A DNA stretch of 64,000 nt from Clytia hemisphaerica (GCA_902728285.1 CACVBU010000865.1:277044-341043), one strand, 5' to 3'; positions 1 through 11,569 are shown, numbered from the stretch's first letter. Made by a program: numbers and translations. Notes: generated by a model not told the origin, from the letters alone.

Positions 1-76
1 TTTTCTCTTCAATTGTATGAGGTAAGCTCAGATAAAGGTTTAAATTCACAAATAAATAACCATATGTTTAAAAAAT

Positions 77-1890
77 CTATTGTTCATTAGCAGGTTCAGT
101 TTCGTATGTCGTTTCTTCACTATTCGATTCGCTTTCATCACTTATATCCAAAAAGTCTGCTGCAATTGCAAAATCAATATCACTCTCTCCCGAATCATCA
201 TCAATCTCCATGGCTTCATCATCTGGCTTGTTTTGACAATTTCCAGTATTGCTATCACAAGCGCAAAGATCAGTGCATTTCAGCCCATGTGACTTGCAAA
301 TACAATGATTAGAATCGCACATGGTTTTTTTGCAGTTGCAATAAATTAAATCAACCAACTCTCCTGGAATGGGGTTGCGAAGCATCCACTGGACTTCTAG
401 TACACCATCTTCCAAGATCCAGCCGTAAACTTTCTCAGGTTTCGGAATATTGGGGAACTGTTACAACGACCGAAGGATGATAGCAGTTACGAAATTTACC
501 CTTTTTAGATGACACAGGACGACGTCACGGGTTGGTGGTAACTTTTGGGGTTCCGGGGTTTTTCTTCTGTCACAGAACTTTAGATACCGAGCTTCATCAG
601 AATTTTCGCAGTTTCGTACTCCGTAAAGCTCGCAAACGAATCGCTCGATGATTGGAAAATGTTTGGAATTTAGGACGAAACGATCTCCGAGTGCAGCGAA
701 GGTGTCCTGGTATTCGTCCGATCGCGAGACGATAGTGTATGCCTTCTTCTTCCCAAGGCCATGAAACGCACTTGTATAATCGTTACCAGTGAAGGCATGG
801 AGTGCTGGGAGACAAGATGACATTTTTTCACCAAGCTCTTGCTGTATGCTACTGATATCCAAAATCCTTCTGTTGTTACAACACATCATTTCAACGTACA
901 TTCGGATGGGGATTTTTGCAGCAAAATGAAGAGCATAGATCGGAATGTCACTGTCAACCGTTTTGATGCATACGGATGATTCCTTCTCTGCTGCGTGGTT
1001 GGCACATAAAAAGACCTTGGTATCCGCCTCTTCCTGATCTGTCGCCAATTCAGGAACTTGCTCACAAAATAGCTCTCCTCCTGAAGCAGAAATCTTATGG
1101 AACTGATTGCCGTGGTTTACGTAGAGAGTAGACGTTTCGAGATACTTCGCGTATTTTTGACCATTTGTTGACCACTCTTTGAAAAGAAACTCAACCAGAT
1201 TGGTCTTGTTTTCACCATCACGTAGGTATTTTGACCATTGTTTCGGGCGAGCCTGATCACGTCTTTCAATGCTGATCTTGACAGTGCCAGACTCCTTTCT
1301 CCTTTCACGCTCGTAGGACTTGATCGAGCCAGGCTTTTACTGATCAGTAACGAAGTAGACTACTCTACTTTGAAGAATACGTTTTAGGATATACTCCGTG
1401 ACATCACCGAACGTTGATAAGAAACGGATGCCATTTCCTGCAGGAGAACCATTCCATCCCAAATTGTGCAGTTAACCACAGGATTTGTCGTTGCTTGCAA
1501 GACATCTTTCTCGATAGCATCTGAATTATAAAAGTAATTTGAGTGAAAAAATTTAAAGCTTTAAATTACAATAAGAAGCTCAGAAGGACCTTTAGCTAAT
1601 CATGAAAGTTGGTTAAAAAGCTGTACAGGTGAGTATTGAGAGTTGTGCAATAATGCTCATCTTAAATTTTTGAATGTTTTACCTCGCAACTTATGTTTAC
1701 AAGTCTTCACAAGGCCACCATCGGGAAGACCAATCGACCAAGGTATGGGGCTGAGTGAGTGAGCCAACACATACTCCAGGGGAAGAGACTCCCTTGATTT
1801 CGCTAGGATTAATAATCTTCCGAAAAGGCTTCTCTCTGCTGCAATGGTGGTGAGCTTGTTGCTGTTCTTAACGGTCTTACGTACAACCAA
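77..1890 (-). pseudogene. Degenerate spliced copy of a multicopy metazoan gene with a cysteine-rich CXC tail
   Basis: Three blocks on the minus strand read as one protein. Exon 1 (about 1890-1683) encodes AERSLFGRLL..HSLSPIPWSIGLPDGGLVKT. It ends at a GT donor (1682), and the intron runs 1682-1521 to an AG acceptor. Exon 2 starts at 1520, joins in phase 1 and runs to about 77. Exon 2 encodes YERERR, RPKQWSKYLRDGENK, EEADTKVFL, HAFTGNDYTSAFHGLGKKK and then a tail of closely spaced Cys (CNCKKTMC, CICKSHGLKC, CAC) resembling Tesmin/TSO1 CXC motifs. Lesions: a frameshift near 1430, TAA near 1338 and an in-frame TAA at 461-463. The 5' part is lost where the LINE begins. From memory this architecture recurs as uncharacterised multicopy genes in cnidarians and other invertebrates. 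Its biochemical role is unknown to me. Confidence 0.6.
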
Positions 1891-2014
1891 AATACAACTT
1901 TTGGCATTTTTTTGGCGCTCTGCTCCCTGACTATAGTACTCTAGGGTCTGAGTGTAATAGAGTGTGCATGATTTTTTAACTAATTTTTAACTTCTGATCC
2001 TGGTCAGGAATCAT

Positions 2015-2554
2015 GTGAAAGCTCAAAAAAAGTTTGGTTTAAATTTTGGGATGTGGTTAGAAATCCATAATGGCGGATTTTTCATTTTTAGATGCGAAAA
2101 TATTTTTTCTGGCTACAAACCCACGCATGCATGGCGTGAGAAGGGTGCAGAAGAAGATGATAAAAGAAAGCGTGCACCAAATGTTATTGTTCATGGTCTA
2201 CCAGAAAAGACCGATGAAGAGGACAAAGCTTGGGCATCGGACTTCATCAAGGATACTCATGCACGAGCTGACATACAGCTTGTTAGAAGGTTGGGAGTAT
2301 CAAAGGAAAATAAGAAGCGTCCCTTGTTAATCTCACTCAATGACGGAACGGAAAAGTGGAGTGTTATTGGAAACTTGACAAGTCTTAAAGGACTTCAAAA
2401 CTACAAAGGAATCAGTGTCACTGAAGACCTGACACCCACACAAAGGAGAAAATATAAAGAACTATCAGATAAAGCAAAGAAACTAAACTCCGAAAAGCAA
2501 TCTCAATCAGAAATTTATCGAGTAAGAGGTGATTCAAAAAACGGTTCGAAGTAA
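2015..2554 (+). CDS. LINE ORF1 protein, RRM-like C-terminal module
   Basis: Open frame of about 179 residues. It contains APNVIVHGLPEKTDEEDKAW, then RRLG, RPLLISL and GISVTEDLTPTQRRKYKEL, ending SEIYRVRGD. The same series of blocks (NIIxHG, RIG, RPxK, SITDDFTxxER, WxVRGSPR) occurs in the ORF1-only elements at 39.9-41.1 kb and 56.0-57.0 kb, so all three are homologous. By analogy with L1-type ORF1 proteins it should bind LINE RNA. No PHD finger is visible upstream here, unlike the other two copies. The true start is uncertain; there is an ATG at 2070 in another frame. Confidence 0.65.
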   Translation: MKAQKKFGLNFGMWLEIHNGGFFIFRCENIFSGYKPTHAWREKGAEEDDKRKRAPNVIVHGLPEKTDEEDKAWASDFIKDTHARADIQLVRRLGVSKENKKRPLLISLNDGTEKWSVIGNLTSLKGLQNYKGISVTEDLTPTQRRKYKELSDKAKKLNSEKQSQSEIYRVRGDSKNGSK

Positions 2555-2639
2555 AGAAGCTGAGAATCACAAAGCAACAATAAAAACAAATCAAACAAAC
2601 AAGCACCGAATATCAACGAAAGAAAACCCACCGTAAGAA

Positions 2640-5540
2640 CAATTCCTGAATTAAGAATCCTATACACCAATGCAGATCAATTTACGCAAGTAAAGAAACG
2701 AGAGTTGAACAGAATACAAACCGATGAAAAGCCGCACTTAATTACAATTTGTGAAGTTAAACCAAAACATGGTAAAGTATGGACAATGCACGAATACGAA
2801 ATGAAAGAATATAAAGTCGTTAGCTCCACTAATATTGATAACAAAAAAGGTCGAGGAATCGTCATACTGGCACACTCAACCATTGACCATCTTGTTGCTG
2901 ACATCAAGAGTCCAGTTGATTTTGAAGAAAATTGTATTATTGAGATTCGTCTGGCAAAACAAGAAAAACTTGTGTTTGCATGTATACAAGAAGTCCTACG
3001 AAACAAGCCGACTCGGATAACAACAATTCTATGTTGAATAGTTTGCTGAAGACATTGAGTCAGGACAAGAGGTACTCTCACAAATGTTTTGTTGGAGATT
3101 TCAACCTACCGACGATAAATTGGGAAAGCTGGACCTCACCCCACATTGAGGATAGTAAAGAAGAAAAATTCCTAGATGCACTACGCGATTCATTTCTTTA
3201 CCAACATGTAAAAGAATCAACAAGATGTAGAGGAATGGACGAGCCGTCTCTAGTGGACCTCATCCTAACCAGCGAATATAACCAAATCAATAACCTCAAA
3301 TACCTCAGTCCACTAGGACTGGGGGGTGACCACAGTGTACTCGTCTTCGACTTCAAATGTCGTGCCGAACAGAAGCCAAGTTGCCAGAAATATGCCTACA
3401 GTTCAGCTGATTTCCAGGAGATGCGATACTTTCTTGAGGCCGAAAAATGGACTCAAAATTTCATCGCAAAATCGAACGATAAGACCGTATGTGAGCTCTG
3501 GGAACATTTCAAAGGGGATCTTACCGATTTGAGAAACAGATTCGTGCCTTTAAAAGAAGTTGGAAATTCTTATTGGAAGTGTAAAGGAATTGTTCCGTTG
3601 GGAGAAGAAATCCGTAAAGAAATCAGAACTAAGAAGCGACTGCATAGGAAGTGGGTCAATTCTTCAGACGCGGAAAAAGTCTTCAATAGAACACAATATG
3701 TCTCATCACGTAACCGAGTCAACAGCATGATCAGGCGAGTGCGTAGAAGTTATGAACGCAACATCAGTAGATCAGCAAAGAATAACGCCCAAAGCGTTTC
3801 TGGTCACACGTTAGAAATCAACTGAAATCAACTAGCCGCGTGGCATCTCTACTGGAGTCCGAAGATGACAAGAAATCGTTGAAGCATGAAGATGTGGAGA
3901 AAGCCAATATTCTGCAGAAGCAATTTTGCAGTGTATTTACACATGAACCTGAGGGAGAACTACCTCCATTTGAGAAGAAAACAGAATCGATGATTAATAT
4001 TCTTGAAGTTTCCCAAGAAACAGTAATAAAACAGATCAAACAGCTAGATGCAAATAAATCGTTCGGACCTGATGAGCTACATCCGTCAATGCTGAAAGAA
4101 CTGATTGACTTTGTAGCAGAACCATTGAAGATCATTATGAACAAGACATTAGAAGAGAGCGTTCTGCCCGAAGACTGGAAGATGGCACATGTCACACCAA
4201 TATACAAAAACAAGGGTGCACACAATCTGGCAATAAACTACAGACCTGTCAGCCTGACATCGATAATATGCAAAATGATGGAGTCAGTATTACGTAAAGT
4301 AATGATTGATCAACTTGTTCGAGAGAATCTTCCTCTCAGACAAGCATATGGCTTCATTGGCAAAAGATCAACAGTTACGCAACTACTATATTATATCGAC
4401 CTTTGCTGCGAATCAATGTCTGAAGGAAAAGTAGTTGACTGTGTCTACTTTGATTTTGCAAAAGCGTTTGATACAGTTCCTCACAGGAGGTTGATAAAGA
4501 AACTAGAATGTTACGGGATCAGCGGAAACCTGTTAAAATGGATTTAATTTTTATCAGACCGCAAGCAACTAGTCAAGGTTAACTCAGCTAAATCAACTAC
4601 TGACCATTCATAAGTGGAATTCCTCAGGGAAGTGTACTTGGGCCGCTGCTCTTTGTTATCTACATAAACGATTTGCCAGAAAAGGTAGTCTCCGATGCAT
4701 TTCTCTTTGCCGACGATACGAATAGTGAAAATAATCAATTCTATTAGAGACTCTCTAGTTGTTCAAAAAGATATCTGTGAATTGGAAAAGTGGTCCCGAG
4801 ATTGGTTACTAAAGTTTCATCCTGACAAATGCCATGTCTTGACTATAGGTAAATTTGCTAATATTAAGCATGCACACAGATACCAACTTGGAGGCAACGA
4901 ACTTGAACACGTTTTTGAAGAAAAAGACCTAGGCATCTTGATTGACTCTGAATTATCTTTTGAGGAACATATCTCTAGACAAGTCAATAAAGCGAATTCT
5001 ATCTTAGGAGTCATCCAAAGAAGCTTCAGTGACCTGAGTCCTTCGGCATTTTGCACATTGTATACGACCTTTGTCAGACCTCATCTAGAATATGCACAAT
5101 CAGTATGGCAGCCGAAATTACGCCGCAGCGTTAATCTGATTGAAGGGGTCCAAAGACGGGCAACAAGACTGATTCCGCAGTATCGTAATCTCCACTATGA
5201 GGAGCGTTTACAAAGACTCAAGCTTCCATCTCTTGAGTTTAGAAGACTTTTCTGCGATATGGTCCAAATGTATAAGCATATCCATTTTTATGATCCAAAA
5301 ACAACTCGGGACAAGCTAGTTAAAAGAACTCGTCCAGCCAGATTTCACGATCACAAATTCGTTCCAAACTTTGCTGCTGATGGTCTTCGAGGAGCGCAAA
5401 CAAAGTCATTCTACTATAGAACAATCCCTACATGGAATGCATTGCCACGATTTGTCGTCGAGTCGACCTCCATTCACTTGTTTAAACAAAACCTTAATGA
5501 AGCGTGGAAAAGACACAAACTTAGATATTTAACAAATTAG
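2640..5540 (+). pseudogene. LINE ORF2: APE endonuclease plus reverse transcriptase, broken
   Basis: Endonuclease: RILYTNADQF, KPHLITICEVKP, GRGIVILAHS, FVGDFNLPTINWESW (the GDFN motif) and GLGGDHSVLVFDF (catalytic DH). Reverse transcriptase: [57 protein letters not shown] and the catalytic FADDT at about 4703-4717. Thumb and C-terminal region: LEKWSRDWLLKFHPDKCHVL to WNALPRFVVE, stop at 5538-5540. Lesions: frameshift at about 3000 in the endonuclease, frameshift/TGA at 3823-3830, in-frame TAA at 4545-4547 just before the fingers/palm region resumes, frameshift near 4612 and another near 4728. All motifs remain in the expected order. Confidence 0.85.
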
Positions 5541-5618
5541 AATTGTAATCAAACCGGTTCGTAGAGGCCCACCTCGGGCCTGTGAACTTGTATACTATAT
5601 AATAATAATAATAAAAAT
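5541..5618 (+). repeat. LINE 3' UTR stem-loop and (TAA)n tail
   Basis: After the ORF2 stop, TTCGTAG is followed by a 6-bp stem (AGGCCC/GGGCCT, loop ACCTC), then TGTGAAC and a TAA-repeat tail. Equivalent stem-loops close the two ORF1-only elements (41058-41071 and 56945-56958). In CR1/L2-type LINEs the 3' end is the recognition site for the reverse transcriptase; that role here is inferred. Confidence 0.7.
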
Positions 5619-6743
5619 GTTATATACCAAACGGTCGGAAAATTTCTCCTGATTAAATTGAGGATATAAAATTGAGTTTGAAAAATTAGCTATCTCAAGA
5701 CATAGATCACTTTCGTTTTCTATTAACTTTACATAATAACTTCGGTTGCTCATATTCAGCATAAGGCTGAATGACGTCACTTATCATGCTGATATGAGCA
5801 AAAATAGAAAATTGCCAATTTTGGCTCCAAAAATTGAAAATCGCAAAATTTTGAGTACAGAACAGAATTAATAGATAAGAATGACCTTTTTCTTTAAATT
5901 ATTCATAAAATTTCTATTTAAATGATATATATATTTGACATTAAAAGGGCAATTACGCAAAAAATGTGTCATATCTTTTTGACACCTGCTTGTCAAAAAT
6001 GTCATCATGCTCAAGGTGTGAATATAATAAGGGGATGAAATGTGTTTTATATTGATGCTATATAAAAGTTAGGAAAACTCACAAAATTTCGTTTAGCTTT
6101 TATATTTCATGAGCTATTACCAAAAGTTTTCGGCTTATAAATTTGGAAATCCTGGAAAATGACTTTCAAAGTAAGCTTGTGCGCAATCATCTTCTAATTG
6201 CATTAACTATTCTCATCATGTGATTACATATTACATATTAAACAAATCGACTATTGATTACTGAAGTCATATCACTATAGTAATGTTTAACTTGAATTAG
6301 GTTTTAATGTCTAAGCAATTTCAGCCTGATATTTCATAATATTGCCTTAACTTTTTGTGGAGGCATGATCTTGCTCTGATATTTTGGTTGCTAAATATAT
6401 TTGGTTCTTACTAAAATTAGAAAAATAAATTCTACTTCTCAAGACTTTATTTAATCTAAATTTTTTAATGATTTGATTTGGAAAAATTGACTAGAAGCAG
6501 TGCATTTATTCAGTAAAAATTCTTTCTAGAGTTTTCTCCTCTTCTTGCATAAATCTTTTTGCATAAATCTTTTAAAATAAGGAAACATGCAAACCAGATT
6601 TTTGAGCATAACTTTGGGCTAAGCCTGTGAGATACAAAGTCTATGCCGGATATATATCTATCATATACATGCCTTACTTTCTAGACTGTCATAGAGACCC
6701 TCGTAATTTTTGAAAATTTAGTACCCCACCTGCACGACCTGAG
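5619..6743. other. Intergenic, no gene seen
   Basis: AT-rich sequence with frequent stops in all frames. I recognise no exon, RNA gene or element boundary. Confidence 0.5.
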
Positions 6744-7160
6744 TACCGTGAGATTGGGTTTAATTAAAATACAAAATTAAATCAAAACAAAAATGGTAGT
6801 ATAGAGCTGCGAGCGGAGCTGCGTAGTTGTATTTTAATGAGCAGCCAGGTCTTTCATTTGAGTGCTTTGCATGTTAGCCTCCACTGATGCAAGTTACCCA
6901 ATCTCACGGTATATCATTGGGTGTATAATAAATGAAGTCGGGTATCTTGCATCAGTGGAGGGAAACTTGCATAGCTATCAAATAACTGACCAATCAAAAG
7001 CAGCAAAATTTCAAAAAAATGAACTACGCAGCTCCGCTTGCAGCTCTACTCTACCATTTTTGTTTTGATTTAACTTTGTATCTTAATGACTAGCCAGGTT
7101 ATTCATTTGAGGGCTATGCATGTTGGCCTCCACTGATGCAAGTTACTCGATCTCACGGTA
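6744..7160. mobile_element. Compound inverted-repeat element (MITE-like), TACCGTGAGAT termini
   Basis: Starts TACCGTGAGATTGGG (6744). An inverted copy of that end occurs at 6897-6911 and a variant (CGATCTCACGGTA) at 7148-7160. A roughly 65-bp block (from AGCCAGGT to CTCACGGTA) is repeated directly at 6842-6911 and 7089-7160, and an inverted arm around GTATCTTGCATCAGTGGAGG lies at 6945-6965. This looks like a short inverted-repeat element with a second partial copy joined to it. No coding capacity. Confidence 0.6.
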
Positions 7161-7369
7161 GCACAGTAGGCAAAAAAAATTAAAATTAGAAGAGACTTTG
7201 TAGATGCTAGAGTCTTATAAAAAGTTTGGTTGTTAGCTAGTGTTATGCTAGGTGGGATTTATCAGTAAAATGAAATATAATCTATTGATATGCTTATTAG
7301 GTATTTATTGCTTCACTCTATCGATGAGCCAGCAGCTAGAGAAATTTTTTTTTGGAGAGAATGGAACAG

Positions 7370-7872
7370 GTTAGCATTAGCTAACAAAGCAAGGCCAAGA
7401 AAATACCAGTCTCACATTCTTCTCAATTCAAATTTCAAGCCATATACAAATGAAGGCTAAAAAGTGTCTACCTACCTTCTTCTTTATAGATTGAAGTTTC
7501 CAAAACTTTTCAAGAATACAAGCCACAGTTACTTGCATACATATTCTACTAACCACTAACCAGCAACAGAACAACAACAAAAAAATGCACGCAATGTTTT
7601 TAACTTCGTCAATTTTACAGACCTATGGCAGCCTATAGTCCACTGCGTAAAGCCGCGTAAAACAAGTGTTATCAGAGCACTTAGCTTACCTAGCCCAGAT
7701 TCTTTTCTTGTAATTTTCTCTACGAGAAAAATTACGAGGGGTCCGGGTTTTCTCGAAAAATTACGAGGGGTCCGGGTTTTCTCGAAAAATTAAGAGGGGT
7801 CCGGGTTTTCATAAAAGTCTGGGGTCCTGGTTTTCTCGGGGTCCAGGGTCCGGTCCGGGTCCGGGTTATGCA
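7370..7872 (-). mobile_element. Interspersed repeat R2, copy a, with a CCGGGTTTTC minisatellite
   Basis: On the minus strand this matches 53874-54320 (+) over its whole length, with small indels. Landmarks are ACTGCATAACCCGGA at one end, GAATCTGGGCTAGG, TTACGCGGCTTTACGCAGTG and GGTAGGTAGACACTTTTTA. The end at 7740-7860 holds four imperfect copies of a roughly 31-bp unit (GGGGTCCGGGTTTTCTCGAA plus AAATTACGA). R2 truncates R1 copy i on its right. Its class is unknown and it encodes no clear protein. Confidence 0.7.
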
Positions 7873-10365
7873 GTGGGCCCTTTTATATTTAGAAATATCG
7901 GATATCTTATCTCCTTTTTCATATTCAGATAAACACACAATATTTCCTCTTGCTGTTTGTTTAGTTGATGAGAAAACCAAAGTTCCTGGCAGCCATAAAC
8001 CAAACTTCTGAAACACAGAGCACTCATTTTCATTGCTGATGACATCAAGCTTACTACACTTGTTTTCAGGTCCAGATCAAATGAAACAATCCTATTGTTG
8101 TAACTAAGTTTCCTGCTTTTCAAAGCCGGCAAGTAGTGATGCAACTTGTTGCAAATTTTTTATAAACCAGACTCCCCTACTCCATACAAAACCATAGCCT
8201 TTTCCAATCAATGATTAATCAAGAGACTTGGGAAATGAGGATAAGAAATACGCTATTCGTCTATTGAAATCTTTCTTTTAAGAACTTTATGAACTCGAGA
8301 CAATAAGTATATGTAATCACATGATAACGAGTGCAAATCGAGAATAATTTCATGAGTGATTTTTTTGTTATTAATTTTCCGAGTCCGAAAGGAAAATTTG
8401 AAACAAAAAAATCACTAGTGCAATTTTCGAATTGTAAGAGTTTAATCTTTAATCGAATTACGAGCTAATCGCACAATTTTTTCACTACTTTTCCCGTCAG
8501 GAAAGTAAATTACACTGAAAGTTTTACATTTTTACATTTTAAAATCAATTTTGTAAACATTAGCGTGTCATATAAGAGTTAGACAGGAACCCGTCTGCGT
8601 ATTTTTTTTAAATCTGATAAATACTTGACGGGTCAGAGCTGTGAGTCCGATTTTGGCCTCAAAAAAATTACAGTGGGAAATTCGAATTTAGCGCTGTCCT
8701 CACTAACTAAAATAAAAACCACATTTCGGAAGTTGCCCTTTCTTTAAGAAAGTGTGACCAGTGAAACAATAACAGGATTTGATTGGCTGTGTTTTCAACC
8801 GTTATTAGGATATGGGAAATTCAAACTGTCAGCCCATACCATGCTATATATTTCGCCATCAGTATATAGAATAAGAAATCATAGCATGGATCTCCAGGCT
8901 ATTGAAGAGTGTGATTAACGATTAATTGTTCTCTGCAGGGTGCAATTAACGATCCATTGCTCTCTTTGAAGGCGCGCCAAAGGAGAAGAAATAACTCATT
9001 GTGCGATTAAGCATAAAATAATCCCACAACATTATTGAAAAAAATATAAAATAATACAAAAATAGTTATACAAAACAGCTCCATCTAGGGATTTTCCCTG
9101 ATATAATCAAGATATAATGAAATATCTATCTAGCAAATAAAACAGTTCCGCAAATAAAAGTGTATAAGAATTAAAAATAAGAAATATCCTTCTCTGAATA
9201 GAAAACATTTATGCGACTCTTTTAATTTGTAATTGCTGTCAAAAATGGTTTGAATTTTTACTAAAAAAAGATTAAACCCATAAGGGTTTTTCTATAATTC
9301 ACCTTCAATTATAACACCTGGGAAAATAAAGAAGTATTGCAGATAAGAGATGTAAGAGATACATGAAAAAAATCATTATCACTCATGATATCGAGGACTT
9401 GACTTGAAATAAAATTGAGAAGACTATAAAAAAGACCAAAACCTCCCAACTGATTTTTAACTTTTAGCCCCCTTAGTACATTGATTCAGATGTTATAACT
9501 TGAAAGCAGGACTAAAAAAATTAGTATTGCTCCATAGAGCACTAAATTCAATAGATGTGTAACTCATTGCTTAAAAATTGAATGCATTAAAATTTGGTAA
9601 GAATATTGAAAAAATAATATCAGGCTGTGCTAAGAAAAACTTGTGATATAGCTAGTGAAAATATGTGTTTAAGTAAGATTGTAGAAATTAAATAGAAGCA
9701 TTTTTGGGGTCTCCTGGTTTTTTCACATTTGGTAATTTTGGCCCACATGTTTCTTTGCTCTGATGACTTGTTTGGACCATCTTTCCAGGGACAACCTGGA
9801 TACAAAACAAACATCCAAATAAATACAGATTCAAAAAATATTCTCCAGACTGAGCAAATTTACATAATGCGTATTTGGAAATCCACTTTTTCCAGAGAAC
9901 ATTTTCCAAGTATATATCAAATTTCAAAGGATATGTAGGCGGTGCTCAACCAGGTTCAACTGTTCATATCCACGGTTGTCCTGAAAACCTTTACAAAATA
10001 TCAACATCCACTGCATAGATTTATTATTCCATTCTGTTTTGGTCAATCTTTTAGCAGACTTTCCCCTTATACCTTAACGTGACAATCAAAATGCCAAAAG
10101 GTTGAGTCATCCTGAATCAATATTTGCTTCATTGCACCAGTGTGTGAATTGCCAATACTTAACTTTCTGTGGGATAGTTTTTCTGGGTAGTGTTGTTATA
10201 AACAGTAATTCATAGAGGAAATGAAGATAACTAGCCGCAAAATATATAAAATGAAAATCTATTGGAAAACTAGGGCTTTTCTGTAAGCAATCTGTATGAA
10301 TTACCCTAACACAGACTGTAAAGTCCACCGATTAAATTATGTTTTGGCCGCAAAAGTGTTAAAGC
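7873..10365 (-). mobile_element. Interspersed repeat R1, copy i (carries the empty site for element A)
   Basis: In reverse complement this aligns with 14690-15236 joined to 32066-34300 on the plus strand, at about 85-90% by eye. Both copies include a short open stretch (HHYLPALKSRKLxYN, IVSFDLDLK), but it is not a recognisable gene. The key value is at 9860-9885. Here R1 reads straight through (minus strand GGATTTCCAAATACGCATTA), whereas copy ii is split at this point by element A. Copies differ by indels, including a 331-bp segment at 8571-8901 present only in copy i. Class unknown. Confidence 0.75.
8571..8901. repeat. 331-bp insertion within R1 copy i
   Basis: R1 copy ii reads GACACGCC directly next to CTTCAAT (33503-33514), while copy i has 331 extra bases between the same flanks. 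The insert begins TATAAGAGTTAGACAGG and ends GGATCTCCAGGCTA. I see no inverted termini, poly-A or tRNA-like boxes. It could be a SINE or a small DNA element; class not assignable. Confidence 0.5.
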
Positions 10366-10488
10366 CTTGTGGTGTCTATTTTGCATGTGGTATATTTATT
10401 GATAATAACTGGGTTTACATCGATTATTTAAATCCTGAAATTTTTTTATTAAAACATTAATGAAACAAAGGAGGGTGGTTTTATCGAT

Positions 10489-10724
10489 GTTGCAGTCGTT
10501 TTAAGCGTCGATTAGAAATTGAATCAAGTACAGGGGTATTTACATGCCAATGCGGAAGAGAATACCTTACCGAAGAAACGAATTCAACTGAAGAATGGAA
10601 GAATGTGGTTGCCACAATCGAATTTTTAAATAAAGACAATTTATCACTTCCAGCTTATTTCATTAAAGACACCCTGATACTGTTATTTCCTGACTTTACT
10701 TTCGACAATGTTGTGGCCCTATAA
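10489..10724 (+). CDS. Possible orphan exon, C-x-C motif, unrecognised
   Basis: A frame of about 78 codons without a start Met stays open from a plausible acceptor (ATCGATGTTGCAG) to TAA at 10722-10724. It reads RRLEIESSTGVFTCQCGREY, then EEWKNVVATIEFLNK, LPAYFIKDTLILLFPDFTF. Composition is protein-like and richer than the surroundings. It lies just outside the R1 repeat. I do not recognise a family; it may be a relic exon of a transposase or chance. Confidence 0.3.
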
Positions 10725-10893
10725 CAACAGTTATTGACACTCAAGAAAATTGATTTAAGCCTGCATTCTGATTTGCTAAAGCAGATGAATAAAATACCAA
10801 ATTTGATACCATTTTTTATAATGTTTTTATTCATTTAGAAGTGTTGTCTTAGTTGTGTACTATATCTTTTGTGCTGAACTTAAAAAAAAAAAA

Positions 10894-11569
10894 TACTTTA
10901 ATGGGATAAAATTTCGCGGATTTCGCGAATTTGGATGTCACCCGCGAAAATTAGGGGTTGATACTTATTCTAAAGGCTGTGGGGTGGGTTTAAAGGCCTA
11001 ACCAAGCAAAATGACTCACCGCGTTTGGCTTGGCAGGCTAAACGCGGAAATTGAAAGCCAAAATTAGGGGTTGATACTTGTTCTAAAGGCTGTGGGGTTG
11101 GTTTAAAGGCCTAACCAAGCAAAATGACTCTATTATATTAAATATTAAATCTTTCTTCGATCCGCTAAACTTTTAAATTTCTATCGTCGTTTTTTCGACC
11201 AACAAATTTCTTGCATACTCTTATGAGTTTTGATTCTCCCTTTTCGCTAGGTTACTTCTCATATTCTAACGAAAAAATATTTAGCCACTAAAGGTTTGTG
11301 ATTCAAACTACTCAAACCCCGCTTTGAAGAAAGTCTTTTCTTTATTTTTCGAATTCTCGCACACTACCATATCAAAATTTTGAGAGAAGTCCTGTTTGCA
11401 AAATTTGGAATCACTTTAGAAAAATTACACTTAATGCTGATCCGCGAGATTACGCTAAAAAGCAGGGAACTCCTCATCCGCGAAATTAAGTCCCCGCAAA
11501 AATTTTGAATTTCGAGGATTGGTTCGACCGCGAAAATTAATCGCTGCGAAAGTTTATCCCATTAAAGTA
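10894..11569. mobile_element. MITE, TACTTTAATGGGATAAA termini, TA duplication
   Basis: Inverted ends TACTTTAATGGGATAAA (10894) and TTTATCCCATTAAAGTA (to 11569), followed internally by TTTCGC-rich sequence on both sides. The dinucleotide TA at each end fits a Tc1/mariner-like target duplication. Inside is a direct repeat of about 70 bp (10948-11017 and 11061-11130, starting AAAATTAGGGGTTGATACTT). Non-coding. Confidence 0.75.

Larger units (their letters stand above)
2000..5618 (+). mobile_element. CR1/L2-type LINE, near full length but frameshifted
   Basis: A non-LTR retrotransposon with ORF1, then an APE endonuclease and reverse transcriptase ORF2, then a short 3' UTR. The UTR carries a stem-loop (AGGCCC, loop ACCTC, GGGCCT at 5565-5581) and ends in a (TAA)n tract at about 5599-5615. 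No LTR is seen. The 5' end is not sharply defined; it lies between the truncated gene at 1890 and ORF1 at about 2015. Several frameshifts and stops mean this copy is inactive. The WNxLP motif near the ORF2 C-terminus fits the CR1/L2/Jockey group. Confidence 0.85.

Noticed and set aside
1117..1308. 63-codon minus-strand frame as separate gene
   Set aside because: Another frame of the same exon encodes the recognisable RPKQWSKYLRDGENK block, so this is a shadow.
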